A DNA stretch of 64,000 bases from JAFGOG01 sp034429215 (GTDB lineage Bacteria; Chloroflexota; Anaerolineae; JAAYZQ01): positions 1 through 64,000 of the forward strand of contig DAOUGI010000006.1 in the NCBI GenBank assembly GCA_034429215.1. The letters are read 5' to 3'. The notes beneath the pieces were generated by a model. The model saw only the letters and a list, made by a program, of their open reading frames with translations, had not been told where the DNA came from and did not search any database. The number at the start of each line of letters is the position of its first letter. Position 1 is the first letter of the stretch. The position numbers were made by a program, and so were the translations under genes. This document shows positions 24,657 to 32,459 of the stretch, piece by piece.

Positions 24657-25913
24657 CTAGCGCTTACCAAGGTCTGACTGCTTGGCCACGCTGCTCGGAT
24701 TGGCCAGGATAGCTTCGACCACCAAGGCAGCGGCGCCGATCAGGCTGGTATCGGGGCCAAAGGCCGATAAAACGATCTGGGCCTGTTGGCCGATCTCTGG
24801 CAGGGCCGTCTTGCGCACGGCCTGCTCGATGGCGGGCAAAAAGTATTTGCCGGCGACGGTGGCCGGCCCGCCCAGGACCACCAGCTCCGGATTAAAGATG
24901 TTGACCAGGTTGGCGACGCCCAGGCCGATGAGGTAGCCGGTTTCGCCCAGCGCCTCGAGGGCTTCGGGGTCGCCGGCATCGGCGGCCTGGACGATGATCG
25001 GCATCGACAGCGGGGTGCCGCGCTCGGCCAAGAGACGGGTGACCAGGCTGTTGCGGCCGACCTCCAGGCGGGCGCGCATCCGCTCGACGGCCGAATACTG
25101 GTTGATAAAGGTTTCCCAGCAGCCGCGGTTGCCACAGCGGCAGGGCGGGCGGTAGCCCTCGACCATAAAGTTGGTGTGGCCGAACTCGCCGGCGTAGCCG
25201 CTGGCGCCGCGGTAGAGCTCGCCGCGCAAAAAGAGGCCGCCGCCCACGCCGACGCCGGCAAAGATGAGGACAAAGTCGTCGACCTGACGGGCCATGCCGA
25301 AAAGGTGCTCGCCGACAGCAGCAGCGTTGGCATCGTTGTCGACGATGACCGGCAGGCCGGTGTGCTGTTGAAAGATCTGGCCAAAGGGGACCATGCGCCA
25401 CTGAAGGTTGGGCGAAAAGATGAGCATGCCCTCCTGGATGTTGACCGTGCCGGGTGTGGCCAGCCCCAGGCCCAGAAGGCGGCAATCGGCGGGCTGGCGG
25501 GCGGCAATCGTCTCGTCGACCAGCCGCAGCGTCTGGGCAATGACGGCAGCCTGACCTTCGGCCGGGTCTGCCTCTTCAAAGCGGCGCAGCAGGATCTGGC
25601 CGGCCAGGTTGCTGAGGACGACCGACACAAAATCAACACCGAGCTCGACGCCGACGATGCACCCGGCCTGGGAATTGAGCTCGAGGAGTGTGGCCGGCCT
25701 GCCGCCGGCGGGGGCATCGAGACCGATCTCGCGAACGAGGCCACGGTCGAGCAGTTCCTCGACCAGGCTGGAGATGGTAGTCTTGTTCAGGCCGGTAAGC
25801 GAGGCCAGGCCGGCGCGCGACAGCGGCGCCCCCTCGTGGAGGTAACGCAGGACGGTGGATAGGTTGATCTCGCGTACCAGCGCCTGATCGCCGGTGCGGT
25901 AAGTCTGGGCCAA
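24657..25913 (-). CDS. ROK-family (NagC/XylR-type) transcriptional repressor
   Basis: 418 residues. An N-terminal winged helix (LSRAGLASLTGLNKTTISSLVEELL, about 35-60) is followed by a sugar-kinase-like ROK domain with VDNDANAAAVGEHLFG (conserved Asp-Asn-Asp), FGHTNF and the zinc motif CRCGNRGCWE near 255-265. Such proteins release their operator when they bind a sugar. I chose the TTG at 25913 because it follows GGGGGAGAGG; the longer ATG form would start inside the operator. A perfect operator and consensus promoter sit directly upstream, so it is autoregulated and probably controls the sugar locus downstream. Confidence 0.92.
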   Translation of the reverse strand: MAQTYRTGDQALVREINLSTVLRYLHEGAPLSRAGLASLTGLNKTTISSLVEELLDRGLVREIGLDAPAGGRPATLLELNSQAGCIVGVELGVDFVSVVLSNLAGQILLRRFEEADPAEGQAAVIAQTLRLVDETIAARQPADCRLLGLGLATPGTVNIQEGMLIFSPNLQWRMVPFGQIFQQHTGLPVIVDNDANAAAVGEHLFGMARQVDDFVLIFAGVGVGGGLFLRGELYRGASGYAGEFGHTNFMVEGYRPPCRCGNRGCWETFINQYSAVERMRARLEVGRNSLVTRLLAERGTPLSMPIIVQAADAGDPEALEALGETGYLIGLGVANLVNIFNPELVVLGGPATVAGKYFLPAIEQAVRKTALPEIGQQAQIVLSAFGPDTSLIGAAALVVEAILANPSSVAKQSDLGKR

Positions 25914-25926
25914 TTTCCTCTCCCCC

Positions 25927-25951
25927 TTAGTTTGTTGCAGCAACAAACTAA
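25927..25951. promoter_or_regulatory. XylR-type operator of the ROK repressor
   Basis: A perfect 12-bp inverted repeat, TTAGTTTGTTGC and its complement around one central base. The outer TTAGTTTGTT...AACAAACTAA matches the xyl operator bound by Bacillus XylR, a ROK repressor. It starts 4 bp after the -10 box, so bound repressor would block transcription start. Confidence 0.92.
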
Positions 25952-25955
25952 GGCA

Positions 25956-25984
25956 ATTATAACACGACTTTTCTCAATTGTCAA
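25956..25984 (-). promoter_or_regulatory. consensus sigma70 promoter of the ROK gene
   Basis: TTGACA (25984-25979), 17 bp, TATAAT (25961-25956) on the minus strand: an exact match to the consensus. The operator overlaps the expected transcription start, as for a strong promoter kept silent by a repressor. Confidence 0.95.
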
Positions 25985-26010
25985 TACCCCGGCGGGGTAC
26001 CAAATGATAA

Positions 26011-27654
26011 TCAGTCAAGCCCCAACTGCCGGCGCATCAGCCGCGGCGGCAGCGAGCCGCAGCCGAGGATAGCGTCGTGGACCTGGCGCAGGGAAGCCGT
26101 CGGATGAGCGCGGCGATAGTCGCCGATCACCCCCAGGATAGCCAGCTTGCCCATCAAGTAGGACTGGGGCTGGGTGGGCGAGCCGGTGTAGCGCCGCACC
26201 TCGGCCAGCGCGTTGGTCGGCTCGAGCTGGCATTCCTTGACCAGGAACTCGACCGCCTCTTCGACCGACATGTCCTTGGTGTGCAGCGATACGTCGAGGA
26301 TGATCCGCGCCGCCCGCCACAACTGGTCGGACAGGCGCGCCAGGCGCTGGATCGGCCTAGCGATGTAGCCCATCTGCTCCAGCAGCTCTTCGCAGTAAAA
26401 GGCCCAGCCCTCGATGAACAAGGTGGACAGGAAAGAGCCCATGCGGCGGGGGATCGTCTTCTGTCTATTAGCCCATACAAGCTGAAGGTGATGGCCGGGG
26501 TAGGCCTCGTGCAGGGCGGTGATCGGCAGCTTGGCCCACGAATGGCCCTTTAGCTTTTGCTCCTGCTGCTCGGGTGGTGAGCTGGGGTCGACCGGGGTGA
26601 CGACAAAGATGCCGTCCTGCTTTTCTTCGAGGATGCCGGGCGACATGTAGGCGGCGTAGGGGATGAGCGGCCGCATATAGACCGGCGTCTCGACGATACG
26701 CAGCGACTCGCCAGGCGGGATGGCGGCGATGTCGTGGTCGATCACGTACTGGCGGATGTCGGCCATGGCCTGCTCGTAGGCGGGTAAGAGGCCTTCGGCG
26801 GTCGGATGATCGGCCTTGGCCTCCTCCAGCAGCTCGCGGACCGTCTTGTTGGAGTCGATCTCGCGGGCCACCGCCTCCATCTGCGCCCGGGTCTGGTGGA
26901 ACTGCTCCCAGCCGACAGCCAGCAGCTGGTCGGCGTCGTAATCGACCATGTGATCCTCGCGGAGCAGCTCATCGAACAGCTCGCGCCCGGCGGCAAAATC
27001 GCCGGACGCCTGGGGCAGGACGACGGTCTGGAGCCAGGTGATGAGCTCCTGCGCCGCCTGGGCAGCCGCCTGCCCGGCTTCCGCCATCTCGGCCTGCAGC
27101 TCCGGCGCCGCCTCGCCGGCCATGTAGGGCAGCAGCCACAGGAAGAGGCCGGGCGCCTGCTGTGTCTCCTCCAGGGCGATCTCGGCCCACACATGGGGCA
27201 CTTTGGCGGGCACGATATTCTCCCGGCACTGGCGCAACACCCGCGGCGCCTCGCGCACCCGGCCCAGAGCCGAGCGCAGCCGGTCGGGCAAGGGGGCGAA
27301 CTCTTTGAGCAGGAGCAGGACCACCCCGCCCAGCACTTCATCTAGGTAACCGCCGGGGTTGCGACGGTGGGACTGGAACTTGACATAGCCACGGATAAAG
27401 CTCTTGAAGATCTGAACGACCAGGACATAGTCGATGCGGGCGTCGAGCCGGAAGCCGGTGGTGTCCATGGCCTGGAGCTCGGCCTGGGCGGCCAGCAGAT
27501 CCTGGTATTGGCTCTCCAACGCCTCGGGGCTAAAGTCGCCGAGGCAGCCGTCCCAGCGGTGGTCGCCCAACTGGGTGGCGGCGACCGGGCTCAGCTCGAG
27601 GAGGCGGGCCAGCCACGCCTCGGACCTCGAGTAGAAGGTTGATTCGTCGGTCAT
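26011..27654 (-). CDS. DUF885-family zinc peptidase-like protein
   Basis: 547 residues, no signal peptide. The family motif HEAYPGHHLQL near 385-395 (HExxxHH-type, as in DUF885 and M32-like carboxypeptidases) supplies metal ligands, and a Glu in FIEGWAFYCEELL about 35 residues later completes the site. The mainly helical layout and length fit DUF885, several members of which hydrolyse peptides or esters. The ATG has GGAGGAGAAAAT in front. It is the last of a run of minus-strand genes (27684-31131) of mixed function. Confidence 0.88.
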   Translation of the reverse strand: MTDESTFYSRSEAWLARLLELSPVAATQLGDHRWDGCLGDFSPEALESQYQDLLAAQAELQAMDTTGFRLDARIDYVLVVQIFKSFIRGYVKFQSHRRNPGGYLDEVLGGVVLLLLKEFAPLPDRLRSALGRVREAPRVLRQCRENIVPAKVPHVWAEIALEETQQAPGLFLWLLPYMAGEAAPELQAEMAEAGQAAAQAAQELITWLQTVVLPQASGDFAAGRELFDELLREDHMVDYDADQLLAVGWEQFHQTRAQMEAVAREIDSNKTVRELLEEAKADHPTAEGLLPAYEQAMADIRQYVIDHDIAAIPPGESLRIVETPVYMRPLIPYAAYMSPGILEEKQDGIFVVTPVDPSSPPEQQEQKLKGHSWAKLPITALHEAYPGHHLQLVWANRQKTIPRRMGSFLSTLFIEGWAFYCEELLEQMGYIARPIQRLARLSDQLWRAARIILDVSLHTKDMSVEEAVEFLVKECQLEPTNALAEVRRYTGSPTQPQSYLMGKLAILGVIGDYRRAHPTASLRQVHDAILGCGSLPPRLMRRQLGLD

Positions 27655-27683
27655 TATTTTCTCCTCCGTTCAGAACGATCTGA

Positions 27684-28937
27684 TCACAGGCGCGATAGGG
27701 CGTCGCAAAGACGATCGATCTCTTCGACGGTGTTATAGTGGGCCAGCCCGATGCGTACCATCCCGCCTGACTCCTCGACGCCGAGCCGTTCAGTCAGGTT
27801 GAGGGCGTAGTAGTGGCCGTCCCACACGCAGATACCCAGGTCGCCGAGGTAGCGGGCGACGTCGTTTGGGTGCCTGTCGCCGACGCGGATGGCAAAGGTC
27901 GGGGTGCGCTGGGCCAGCCGGTCGCGGCCGGCGATGCCGTAGAGGCGCACCCCGGGCAGCGCGGCCAGCCGGTCGAGCATGATCCCTTGCAGGTGGCGCT
28001 CATAGTCCTGGACCGACTGCATGGCGGCGTGGAGCGTCGCCGAGCGGGCTGAGCGCCAGGCACCGGAGACCGGGGCCGGGTAGGTCTGGCCCAGCCATTC
28101 CAAATAGCGGATGGTGCCGGTCAGCCCGGCCAGCGACTCGCCGCTCTGGGTGCCGGTCTCCCACCGGGCGGGCGAGCGGTCGCCGGCGGGCCGGACCTTG
28201 TAGGCGGGCAGCGATTCGAGCAGATCGAGCCGGCCATAGAGGGCGCCCAGGTGCGGCCCAAAGAACTTGTAGGGCGAGCAGGCCAGGAAATCACAATCCA
28301 GGTCCTGGACGTCGATCGGCCCGTGGGGCGCATAGTGCACCGCGTCGACAAAGGACCAGGCGCCGGCCTGGCGGGCCATGGCGGCGATCTGCTTGACCGG
28401 GTTGACGGTGCCTACGGCGTTGGAGGCATAGCCCACCGCCACCAGCCTGGTGCGGCTGCCCAGATAGCGCTCATAGTCGTCGAGGTTGAGGGTGCAGTCA
28501 GCCTCGTTTATGTCGACCACGTGTACGATGGCGCCGCGACCGCGGGCGGCGAGGAGCCAGGGGGTATAGTTGGCGTCATGATCGAGCCGGGTCAGGATGA
28601 TCTCGTCGCTGGGCTGAAGGGTGGCGCCGATGGCGCGGCTGAGCGAGAAGGTCAGGCTGGTCATGTTGGGGCCAAAGACGATCTCTTCGGGGCGCCGGGC
28701 GTTCAGGAAATCGGCCATGGCGTTGTGCGCCTCGGCGAGGATCTGGTCGCTCTCGGCGCTGGTGACAAAGGCGCCGTGGGTGTTGGCGTTGCAGCGGGAG
28801 AGGTAATCGACGATGGCGTCGATGCAGACTTGGGGCACCTGGGTGCCGCCCGGGCCGTCAAAGTAGACCAGGGGGCGGCCGTTTTGGGCGCGGGCCAGGG
28901 CCGGGAACTGGGCGCGGATTGGATTTGGGTCGAGCAT
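27684..28937 (-). CDS. cysteine desulfurase-like PLP enzyme (class V aminotransferase)
   Basis: 417 residues of the SufS-like class V fold. YFDGPGGTQVPQ near the start, SNAVGTVNPVKQIAAMARQAGAW in the middle, DAVHYAPHGPIDVQ with the Asp that pairs with the PLP pyridine, and CSPYKFFGPHLG with the Schiff-base Lys are visible. The pattern matches the cysteine desulfurase-like subfamily TIGR01976 rather than IscS or SufS. No conserved Cys loop typical of SufS is obvious near residue 350. Actual substrate unknown. No suf genes are adjacent. Confidence 0.88.
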   Translation of the reverse strand: MLDPNPIRAQFPALARAQNGRPLVYFDGPGGTQVPQVCIDAIVDYLSRCNANTHGAFVTSAESDQILAEAHNAMADFLNARRPEEIVFGPNMTSLTFSLSRAIGATLQPSDEIILTRLDHDANYTPWLLAARGRGAIVHVVDINEADCTLNLDDYERYLGSRTRLVAVGYASNAVGTVNPVKQIAAMARQAGAWSFVDAVHYAPHGPIDVQDLDCDFLACSPYKFFGPHLGALYGRLDLLESLPAYKVRPAGDRSPARWETGTQSGESLAGLTGTIRYLEWLGQTYPAPVSGAWRSARSATLHAAMQSVQDYERHLQGIMLDRLAALPGVRLYGIAGRDRLAQRTPTFAIRVGDRHPNDVARYLGDLGICVWDGHYYALNLTERLGVEESGGMVRIGLAHYNTVEEIDRLCDALSRL

Positions 28938-28965
28938 AGTGGATATAGCCTTTCTGAGTTGAGTA

Positions 28966-29000
28966 TTCCCCCCACCCCGACCCTCTCCCCAACGGGGGAA
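28966..29000. repeat. CCCACCCC-CCCTCTCCCC-GGGG repeat fragment
   Basis: GC-rich intergenic block related to the one at 21281-21306, in the 63-bp gap between the DUF362-ferredoxin and PLP-enzyme genes. Confidence 0.45.
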
Positions 29001-30170
29001 TTACAGGCGGGTCAGGACGCGGCTGAAAATAGGGTGACGCAGGTCAATGGCCTGCTCTGGGCATAGCTCGTGGCAGCAATAGCAGTAGATGCAGCCGGCC
29101 GGATCGATGCGGGCGCGATCGTCTATCTTGGCGATGGTCTGGGCGGGGCAGTTGGCGATGCAGATGCCACAGCCGATGCAGCGCTCTGACACAACAGGCC
29201 GGGCGACCATTTGCCGCGCGGCCCAGCGGTGCAGGAAACGAGGCATGCGGGGGAGCGTATCACCCTGGCCGCCGCGGGGGATCTGAAAACCGCTGACCCG
29301 GAGCGCAGCCAGGAGGTCCCGGCCAGTAAGGCCGGGATCGTCGCCCTCAATGTCCAGATCGGCCACGCGGCCGGTGGTCCAACCACGCCGCACCGCCTGG
29401 GCGATGGTGGGAATGGCCAGAGGATCGTGGTCGACGAGGGCGACGGCGGCCACGTCAACCGCCGTCGGATCGGTTCCGGCCAGCAGGGCGCCGATGGGGA
29501 AGGGCCGGCCGGCCGAAGGGCCATCACCGTCCATGCCGACGACAGCGTCCATGATCGTCAAGGCCGGATGGACAAAGCCGACCAGGTCGAGGAGCATGTC
29601 GGCAAACTGGTCAGTGGTCTGGAGCTTGACGTGATAGCCGGGCTTGATCAGGCCGGGGATAGTACCGAACAGGTTTTTGACCGCACCGGTGAAGCGCATC
29701 AGGTTGTGGGTTTTGAGCTTGGGCAGGGAGATGACGACGTCGGCGTCGGTCACAAAAGTGCAGGTGTCGACCACCTTGATGAGGTGCCCGTCGGGATAGG
29801 GCCGCTGCAGGGCAACGATCTCGGTGTTTAGCTCAGCGCCGGTCTCGGCAGCTACCGCCGCCAGGCCGGCGCGCTCGTAGGCCCGCTGCCAGTTATAATG
29901 GATGGTGGATACGCCGGGGTTGTCGGCGATCAGCACCCGGCCGCCGGCTTCCTGGACGAGCAGGACCACAGCCCGCACCACGGCCGGGTGGGTGACGATT
30001 GCCCGGTCGGGATCGCTGGGCAAGAGCAGGTTTGTCTTGACCAGCACCCGCTGGCCGGGCCGGACAAAGCGGCCCATGCCGCCCAGCAGGTCGACGGCGC
30101 GGCGGACGGCAGCCTCGACGGCGGCGGGGTTGTAATCGGGGCAGCGGGTCAGAGCAACATGAGGGTCCAC
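29001..30170 (-). CDS. DUF362 protein with C-terminal 2[4Fe-4S] ferredoxin domain
   Basis: 389 residues. Residues 30-280 are a DUF362 domain (VLVKTNLLLPSDPDRAIVTHPAVV, VVISLPKLKTHNLMRFTGAVKNLFG, MDGDGPSAGRP). The tail has two ferredoxin clusters, CIGCGICIANCP and CIYCYCCHELCP, each with four Cys, so it should carry two 4Fe-4S centres and take part in electron transfer. The substrate of DUF362 is unknown. Start is GTG at 30170. It follows the metallo-beta-lactamase gene after 4 bp, pointing to joint expression. Confidence 0.9.
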   Translation of the reverse strand: MDPHVALTRCPDYNPAAVEAAVRRAVDLLGGMGRFVRPGQRVLVKTNLLLPSDPDRAIVTHPAVVRAVVLLVQEAGGRVLIADNPGVSTIHYNWQRAYERAGLAAVAAETGAELNTEIVALQRPYPDGHLIKVVDTCTFVTDADVVISLPKLKTHNLMRFTGAVKNLFGTIPGLIKPGYHVKLQTTDQFADMLLDLVGFVHPALTIMDAVVGMDGDGPSAGRPFPIGALLAGTDPTAVDVAAVALVDHDPLAIPTIAQAVRRGWTTGRVADLDIEGDDPGLTGRDLLAALRVSGFQIPRGGQGDTLPRMPRFLHRWAARQMVARPVVSERCIGCGICIANCPAQTIAKIDDRARIDPAGCIYCYCCHELCPEQAIDLRHPIFSRVLTRL

Positions 30171-30174
30171 GCTG

Positions 30175-31131
30175 CTACTCGTCGTCCTCCCCTTCCTCGT
30201 CCGAGTCGGATAAGCCGTCCGTCTCCAGGCTCAGCAGCGGCCTTTTGCCGGTGGCCGGCGGCTTGCCCTTCCCCTTGGCCTTGGCCTGCTCCTCAGCGCG
30301 GATCTCGTTCCACACCCGCCCCAGGCCCGACTTGAAGCGGCGGTCGGCCTTTGGTTTTTCTTCGGGCGGGATGGGCCAGAAGCGAATCAGGTGCGACAGG
30401 CTCGAGGCGGTCTCGGACTTGCTGAGGCCCGACAGGTAGGCGCTGCGCACGTGGCGACGCACCAGGCGCAGAAACTCGGACATCCGGTCGGTGGCTTCTT
30501 TGCCGGTTGGCTCGCCGTGGCCAGGGATCAGCACGTCGTAACGCAGCCGGCGGAGGTAGGACAGCGCTTCGAGCCACTGCTTGGTATTGCCCTGCGACAG
30601 AAAAGGAGGCCGGTCGGTGATGACTACGTCGCCGGTGAACAGGATCTTTTCATTCGGAAAGTAGACGATAATAGTAGCCGGCGTATGCCCGCCAACCGAG
30701 ATGAGGTGGATCTCTATGTCGCCTTTGAACAGGGTGGCGCGCCCGGTGAAGGTCACCTGGGGCTTGATGATCTTTAGGTGCTTCCACTCGGCCACGGCCG
30801 GCGGGTTGCGGTCGCGGTACATGTTCAGCAGGCGGGTGCGAAAGCTGTCGCCGTAGCTTTTCATCTCTTTCCAGGCATGCTCGTGGGCCAGGACGCGAGC
30901 CATAGGGAAGAATTGGTTGCCGATGATGTGGGCGCGGTGGTGGTCGGTATTGATAATGTATAGGATCGGCTCGTCGGTATAGCGTTGGATCTCACTCAGC
31001 CAGGCTCGGGCGTCGTTTGGCAGCATCGGCGTGTCGATCAGAATAACGCCCTCGCCGGTAGGAATAAAAGCCACGTTGGCGCCGTGGTAGCCGGTTTCCA
31101 CAAGGATCTTGGGTGCTATTTCTCGGATCAT
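30175..31131 (-). CDS. metallo-beta-lactamase-fold hydrolase with altered metal motif
   Basis: 318 residues of the MBL alpha-beta/beta-alpha fold. The later landmarks are normal: GGHTPATIIVYFP (His), LFTGDVVI (bridging Asp) and IPGHGEPTG (His). The first motif is not: the usual T-H-x-H-x-D-H reads T-D-H-H-R-A-H (about residue 62-68), replacing the first His by Asp and the catalytic Asp by Ala. The C-terminus ends in Asp/Glu-rich GLSDSDEEGEDDE. It may bind one metal, a different metal, or serve a non-hydrolytic role. ATG at 31131 follows GGAG. Confidence 0.85.
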   Translation of the reverse strand: MIREIAPKILVETGYHGANVAFIPTGEGVILIDTPMLPNDARAWLSEIQRYTDEPILYIINTDHHRAHIIGNQFFPMARVLAHEHAWKEMKSYGDSFRTRLLNMYRDRNPPAVAEWKHLKIIKPQVTFTGRATLFKGDIEIHLISVGGHTPATIIVYFPNEKILFTGDVVITDRPPFLSQGNTKQWLEALSYLRRLRYDVLIPGHGEPTGKEATDRMSEFLRLVRRHVRSAYLSGLSKSETASSLSHLIRFWPIPPEEKPKADRRFKSGLGRVWNEIRAEEQAKAKGKGKPPATGKRPLLSLETDGLSDSDEEGEDDE

Positions 31132-31157
31132 AGGTAGCTCCGTTTAGCGAACAGCTG

Positions 31158-32459
31158 TCAACTATCAGCCTTCCCACCCGCTGAGGAGAAGGAGGAGGAT
31201 AGCGTCGAAAAGGCAGCGTCGAGAGCGGCCGGGACTTGGCCAGCGTCGGGGCCGCCGCCCTGGGCGAAATCGGGACGGCCACCGCCGCGGCCGCCAATGA
31301 GCTGGCAGGCCTGACTAAGCAAGGTGCCGGCGTGAAAAGCCAAGTCGGCGGAACGGGCAAAGACCAAATGGCCCTTGTCCCCGGCCTGGCCGGCTCCAAG
31401 CAGGACGACGGTCTGCGGGCGGGCGATCAACCGCTGAGCCAACAGCTTGAGGTCGTCAGGTGTGCGGCCGGCCAGATAGGCCTGCACGACACGGAGGTCC
31501 CCCAGCCGGCCAGCAGCATGCCATAGCGCGTCGGCCTCGGCATCGAACAGAGCATCGTGAGCGCGGCGCAGGTCACGGCGGGCTTGACTCAGCTCACCGT
31601 CGAGACGGCGGATCGCCTCGGGCAGCTCCCAATAGCCGACGCTCAGGTCACGGGCCATGTCGAGGAGCAGAGCGTTCTTGGTCCGATAGTCGGCCAAGGC
31701 GCGCCGACCACACATGAACTCGACGCGGGTCTCGGCGCCGCGTCGCTCGCTGCGGACGATCTTGATCAGGCCAATATCGCCGGTGGCCCGCACGTGGGTG
31801 CCGCCGCATGCCGAGCAGTCCAAGTCGGGAACCTCGACGATGCGCAGCGGCCCGCTGTGGGCTGCAGGCTTGCGCAGCGTCAGGCGGTGGACCTCCTTGC
31901 CCGGCACAAAACGAGCAGCGACCGGCAGGTTGTTAAAAACAGCATGGCTGGCCAGCGCCTCGGCCTGGGCCAGCTCCTCAGTCGACAGGGCGCGGTCCAG
32001 GTCGATGGTGGCGCAGTCGGTGGTCAGGTGAAAACTGACGGTGTTGGCCGCGCAGCAGCGGACAAAAGCCGCCGACAGGAGGTGCTGACCGGTATGGTGC
32101 TGCATCAGGTCAAAACGACGCTCCCAGTCGATACGGCCCTCGACCTGCTCGGCGTCAAGCGGAGCGGCGAGGAGATGGATCACGGCCCCGTCGGCCTCGC
32201 GCTCGACCGCCTCGACCACGGCCACTTCCGCGCCGTCGTCAGCGTCCAAAGGCTTGAGCACACCGGTGTCGTGGGGCTGACCGCCGCCGGTGGGATAGAA
32301 AGCGGTTTGATCCAGTACGGCCGCCGGCCGACCGGCCCACTCCAGCCGCTCGACCACCTGAGCCGTGAAATGGGTCAGGTAGGGGTGGTCGAAATAGAGC
32401 CGGTGCCACACCTCCGAGCCCTTGGCAGACCGGGGAGCCTGGGAACCCCGCTTGGTCAT
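31158..32459 (-). CDS. AlaX-L alanyl-tRNA editing hydrolase with DHHA1 domain
   Basis: 433 residues from the ATG at 32459. It hydrolyses mischarged Ser-tRNA(Ala) or Gly-tRNA(Ala). A beta-barrel N-terminus (TAFYPTGGGQPHDTG) precedes the editing core with the metal ligands HHTGQHLL and CSACGGTH. A linker coiled coil (about 275-315) leads to a C-terminal DHHA1/C-Ala domain with GGRGGGRPDFAQGGGPDAGQ. The presence of DHHA1 marks the long AlaX-2-type form. The start overlaps the stop of the thioredoxin-DsbD gene (ATGA, 32456-32459). No aminoacylation domain is present. Confidence 0.92.
   Translation of the reverse strand: MTKRGSQAPRSAKGSEVWHRLYFDHPYLTHFTAQVVERLEWAGRPAAVLDQTAFYPTGGGQPHDTGVLKPLDADDGAEVAVVEAVEREADGAVIHLLAAPLDAEQVEGRIDWERRFDLMQHHTGQHLLSAAFVRCCAANTVSFHLTTDCATIDLDRALSTEELAQAEALASHAVFNNLPVAARFVPGKEVHRLTLRKPAAHSGPLRIVEVPDLDCSACGGTHVRATGDIGLIKIVRSERRGAETRVEFMCGRRALADYRTKNALLLDMARDLSVGYWELPEAIRRLDGELSQARRDLRRAHDALFDAEADALWHAAGRLGDLRVVQAYLAGRTPDDLKLLAQRLIARPQTVVLLGAGQAGDKGHLVFARSADLAFHAGTLLSQACQLIGGRGGGRPDFAQGGGPDAGQVPAALDAAFSTLSSSFSSAGGKADS

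Noticed and set aside
24740..25744. 334-codon second minus-strand frame within the ROK gene
   Set aside because: Ser/Ala/Pro/Arg-rich translation in the wrong frame of a gene with intact ROK motifs.
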